From positions 1-16,469 of the forward strand of contig DRLE01000167.1 of NCBI GenBank assembly GCA_011051475.1: DNA of 16,469 nt. The letters are read 5' to 3'. The notes under the pieces are model-generated. The model was not told the origin of the DNA, made no database searches, and saw only the letters and a program-made list of their open reading frames with translations. Source of the stretch: Gammaproteobacteria bacterium. GTDB lineage: Bacteria; Pseudomonadota; Gammaproteobacteria; SZUA-229. Position numbers and translations under genes: made by a program. Below, in pieces: positions 14,431 to 16,469 of the stretch (position 1 is the stretch's first letter; each line of letters opens with the position of its first letter).

Positions 14431-14495
14431 GTAGGCCCGCATAAGGCCGTGCCGTTGCGGGCGAGAAGCCGGCAACGTCCCTTATGCCGGCCTAC
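14431..14495. repeat. REP-like palindromic element
   Basis: A 65-base palindrome: GTAGGCCCGCATAAGG at 14431-14446 mirrors CCTTATGCCGGCCTAC at 14480-14495 with one mismatch, and an inner pair (cgttgc at 14453-14458, gcaacg at 14472-14477) extends it. The GTAG start and the ATAAGG/CCTTAT core resemble REP elements mobilised by RAYT (IS200-like) transposases. It sits between convergent genes, a usual REP location. No RAYT gene is in the window. The non-coding interval 14257-14587 holds this, the inverted repeat at 14255-14383, and a 6-bp hairpin at 14554-14568; no gene or T-run terminator is seen in it. Confidence 0.75.
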
Positions 14496-14587
14496 AGATG
14501 ACAAGTTCAACCTCATATTCATATTCTCGCAGATATAACGCGGGGATAAAGGGACGACTTACAGTCGTTATAATCATTCTGTGCGCT

Positions 14588-15478
14588 TCAGTGCACAGTG
14601 GTTGAATCACGTTCGTTTGCGGATAAAGTATTATCAGCAGGTATCGCCAGTGTCTGCCCAAGCCTGACTTCAGCGCCGGTCCTGATCGAATCGGCAATCT
14701 GCATTGCTTCCGTTGCCAGCACAATCACGGTTGACCCCAGGTTGAAGCGGCCCATCTCCGCACCGCGCTCAAGCTCGATATTCCGGTCACTGTAATCAAA
14801 GCGTTTTATTCTTTTCGCCTCGCTGGTGATCGGGCCATGCCAGACGGTTTCCATGGCCGAAACATTAATGGCGCCAACCAGTATCATGGCCATGGGCCCC
14901 TGGTCGGTATCGAAGTGACAGACCACGCGCTCGTTGCGCGCGAACAGCCGGGGAATGTGGTTGACCACAAAGGTGGCCACGCTGAACAGGCGCCCCGGAA
15001 TATACTGCATGTGTTTCAGGCGGCCGCTGGCGGGCATGTGGATGCGGTGATAATCACGCGGTGAAAGATACAGGGTGGCAAAGCTGCCATTGGCAAAGGT
15101 TTTCGCCATATCGGTATCGCCGCCGACCAGTTCCAGCAGGCTGTAGTCATGTCCCTTGGCCTGAAAGATGCGCCCGTCCTTTATTTTCCGCGCCTGGCTG
15201 ACCGCGCCGTCAACCGGGCTGATCCAGTGGCTTTTATCCTCGTCAAACGGGCGGCATTCCGGTTTTAAAGCCCGGGTGAAAAAAGCATTCAGTGATTCGT
15301 AGGCAAACATGTCTTCCTCAACGGCTTCCTTCATGTTTACCGGGTGCAGACGGGTATAGGTGCGAATAATCAGGTTCTTGACCGGCCGCAGGCGTATGCG
15401 CGACAGCATATACATCAGGTAGCTGATGGCATGGTGCGGCAGGATATAAAACAGCAGGGCGAGGAATTTATCTTTCAT
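14588..15478 (-). CDS. psd: Phosphatidylserine decarboxylase
   Basis: Makes phosphatidylethanolamine from phosphatidylserine at the inner membrane. The 296-residue proenzyme should cleave itself within LGST, between G248 and S249, leaving a beta chain of 248 residues and an alpha chain whose S249 becomes the pyruvoyl group. The other catalytic residues are visible: D90 in SPVDG, and H144 and H147 in DYHRIHMP; D90 and H147 match the numbering of the E. coli enzyme. A hydrophobic N-terminal stretch (FLALLFYILPHHAISYLMYML) would hold it at the membrane. The start is ATG 15478 because the only upstream in-frame option is a TTG inside a repeat. No clear Shine-Dalgarno is seen. It is convergent with the GTPase operon and lies 123 bases downstream of the PCu(A)C gene, possibly cotranscribed with it. 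Confidence 0.96.
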   Translation of the reverse strand: MKDKFLALLFYILPHHAISYLMYMLSRIRLRPVKNLIIRTYTRLHPVNMKEAVEEDMFAYESLNAFFTRALKPECRPFDEDKSHWISPVDGAVSQARKIKDGRIFQAKGHDYSLLELVGGDTDMAKTFANGSFATLYLSPRDYHRIHMPASGRLKHMQYIPGRLFSVATFVVNHIPRLFARNERVVCHFDTDQGPMAMILVGAINVSAMETVWHGPITSEAKRIKRFDYSDRNIELERGAEMGRFNLGSTVIVLATEAMQIADSIRTGAEVRLGQTLAIPADNTLSANERDSTTVH

Positions 15479-15491
15479 GTTAGGTTTTTGC

Positions 15492-15515
15492 CGCAAAGAA
15501 CGCAAAAGGCGCAAA
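15492..15515 (+). repeat. Dispersed cgcaaa motif, 9-bp period, copy 2
   Basis: Three cgcaaa cores start at 15492, 15501 and 15510, exactly 9 bp apart, immediately upstream of psd in its 5' leader. It matches the motif at 14284-14301. Confidence 0.7.
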
Positions 15516-15601
15516 AATAGCGATATCGGTTTTTATTCGCGTTATTGACTGTTAGTCGGCCTCGACTTATTCAGGCTTAAAGCGGATGGCTGTATCAGTT
15601 G

Positions 15602-16051
15602 TTATCTGCGACGCACTTTAACATTTTGTGTGATTACTTGCCCGTCAGTCGTGGTAAAGCGGAAGCTGACGGTATCTCCGGCCCTCAACGCCCGGGTTGG
15701 TGAAAACAGCATTAAATGCAGGCCGCCGCGTTTCAGTGCAAGCCGGCTGCCCGCCGGCAGCGTCAGTGACTCGTGATAGATCATGCTGGCAATGCCGTCT
15801 TTTTCGACGGTTTCATGAAATTCGACGCTCTTAAAGCTGGCAGATTCGGCTTTTACCAGTGTTACCGGCTTGTCACTGTGATTCGTAAAAGTCATATAGG
15901 CCACCATAACCCTGCTCATCGGCGGCGCCTCGGCAATCCAGGCATCGTCGATATCGACGGGCGACTGGCCGGCCTGCAGCGGCAAATGAATGGCAATAAG
16001 GAGCAGCAAGCCCAGTTGTTGAATAATGCTGTGCAGGGAGCGGGTTGGCAT
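15602..16051 (-). CDS. Periplasmic copper chaperone, PCu(A)C family
   Basis: A 149-residue exported protein with a signal peptide (LGLLLLIAIHLPLQA, cleavage near residue 27). The PCu(A)C domain is complete: H79, M90 ten residues later, then a 21-residue gap to H112 and M114 (GGLHLM), the Cu(I)-binding motif of the family. The residue two after H79 is Thr, where many members have Met right after the His. These chaperones deliver Cu(I) to the CuA site of cytochrome c oxidase, usually together with Sco proteins; no Sco or oxidase gene is in the window. ATG 16051 is the only start that gives the full signal peptide, and its ribosome site is weak. Confidence 0.92.
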   Translation of the reverse strand: MPTRSLHSIIQQLGLLLLIAIHLPLQAGQSPVDIDDAWIAEAPPMSRVMVAYMTFTNHSDKPVTLVKAESASFKSVEFHETVEKDGIASMIYHESLTLPAGSRLALKRGGLHLMLFSPTRALRAGDTVSFRFTTTDGQVITQNVKVRRR

Positions 16052-16079
16052 GATATGACCGGCGTAGATAAAGAGAATA

Positions 16080-16108
16080 ATTATAAACCTTCGCCGCTAC
16101 TCAGGGAA
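16080..16108 (-). promoter_or_regulatory. Candidate promoter of the PCu(A)C gene
   Basis: On the minus strand, a perfect TATAAT (16085-16080) has TTCCCT (16108-16103, 3/6) 17 nt upstream, in the gap between divergent genes and 29 bases before the start codon. Confidence 0.45.
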
Positions 16109-16140
16109 GCATTCGCGTAGAGCCTGTCCGTATGCTTGTG

Positions 16141-16146
16141 TACAAT
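16141..16146 (+). promoter_or_regulatory. Possible -10 element just before prmB
   Basis: TACAAT (5/6) ends 6 bases before ATG 16153. If used, the transcript would begin at or next to the start codon, giving a leaderless or nearly leaderless mRNA. No convincing -35 is seen. Confidence 0.25.
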
Positions 16147-16152
16147 AGGTGC

Positions 16153-16469
16153 ATGATTGATAAACGCCGCACCGCCAATGACCTGATGACCCTGCGCGAC
16201 CTGATCCGCTGGGGTACCAGCCAGTTCAATGCCGCCGGGCTCAACTTCGCCCAGGGCATGCCCACGGCCCTGGATGAGGCAGTGTATCTGTGCCTGAGCG
16301 CGCTGCACCTGCCGCCGGATTTCAGCGTGGAATATTTCGACTGCGTGCTTACCATGGACGAGCGCCTGAAAGTGCTGGACCTCTATGAGCAGCGTATCGA
16401 GGAAAGCAAACCGGCGGCCTATATTACGCACGAGGCCTGGTTTGCCGGTCTGAGCTTCTATGTGGATGA
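16153..16469 (+). CDS. prmB: Ribosomal protein L3 glutamine methyltransferase PrmB, N-terminal part
   Basis: The first 105 codons of PrmB, which N5-methylates a glutamine of ribosomal protein L3 using S-adenosylmethionine. The visible part is the N-terminal helical domain: LMTLRDLIRWGTSQFNAAG, LDEAVYLCLSALHLP, and the very characteristic AAYITHEAWFAGLSFYVDE just before the window ends. The catalytic NPPY motif lies beyond the edge. Start ATG 16153 gives an N-terminus of usual length; ATG 16132 is in frame and would add seven residues. AGGT sits very close to the ATG, so the ribosome site is poor. It is divergent from the PCu(A)C gene. Confidence 0.92.
   Translation, partial: MIDKRRTANDLMTLRDLIRWGTSQFNAAGLNFAQGMPTALDEAVYLCLSALHLPPDFSVEYFDCVLTMDERLKVLDLYEQRIEESKPAAYITHEAWFAGLSFYVD

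Noticed and set aside
14569..14574. Perfect TATAAT on the plus strand near the psd stop
   Set aside because: No -35 match at suitable spacing and no plus-strand gene follows; likely chance.
14554..14598. Hairpins acgact/agtcgt (14554-14568) and ctgtgc/gcacag (14579-14598) as a psd terminator
   Set aside because: Short stems without a T-run in the psd direction, and the second overlaps the psd stop codon; could be incidental.

Overview
This window looks like a chromosomal segment of a gammaproteobacterium, probably a sulfur oxidiser. The C-terminal half of epmA, an intact psd, a PCu(A)C copper chaperone and the start of prmB are ordinary gammaproteobacterial genes at the two edges. The sulfur-oxidiser call rests on a Gly/Asn/Tyr/Pro-rich exported protein resembling the CV3-type sulfur globule proteins and on a DUF302 protein in the same neighbourhood. 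No species can be named from the sequence alone. No tRNA, rRNA, CRISPR array, insertion sequence or phage gene was seen.

Layout. Bases 1-480 hold the end of epmA, closed by a clear intrinsic terminator (506-540). Bases 657-6979 form an apparent operon: an RND efflux adaptor, an RND permease with an exceptional Pro-rich and then Lys/Ala-rich C-terminal tail of about 225 residues, and a Pro/Arg/Tyr-rich exported protein of unknown function. Bases 7100-8379 hold two more exported low-complexity proteins, the second being the sulfur-globule-like one, which ends at a perfect hairpin terminator (8391-8420). Bases 8455-9264 encode an exported protein with a LolA/DUF4412-like look.

The core of interest is 9278-14256. 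A plausible sigma70-type promoter is followed by five tightly spaced same-strand genes: an orphan ParA-family ATPase, a membrane-anchored TPR protein, a membrane-anchored DUF302 protein, a bitopic protein with a Lys-rich N-terminus and a Met-led heptad coiled coil, and an EHD/dynamin-like GTPase with two C-terminal membrane segments. I know of no described system with this composition. My working hypothesis is a trans-envelope apparatus that positions or shapes a membrane-associated structure. Given the upstream gene, the sulfur globule is the first candidate. In this model ParA and the GTPase act on the cytoplasmic side and the three anchored proteins carry the signal to periplasmic partners. 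The gene content and motifs are seen directly; the function is inference.

Downstream, 14257-14587 is non-coding and rich in repeats: a long-range inverted repeat, a 9-bp-period cgcaaa motif that recurs at 15492-15515, and a REP-like palindrome starting with GTAGG. Psd and the PCu(A)C protein follow on the minus strand, and prmB starts on the plus strand and runs off the end.
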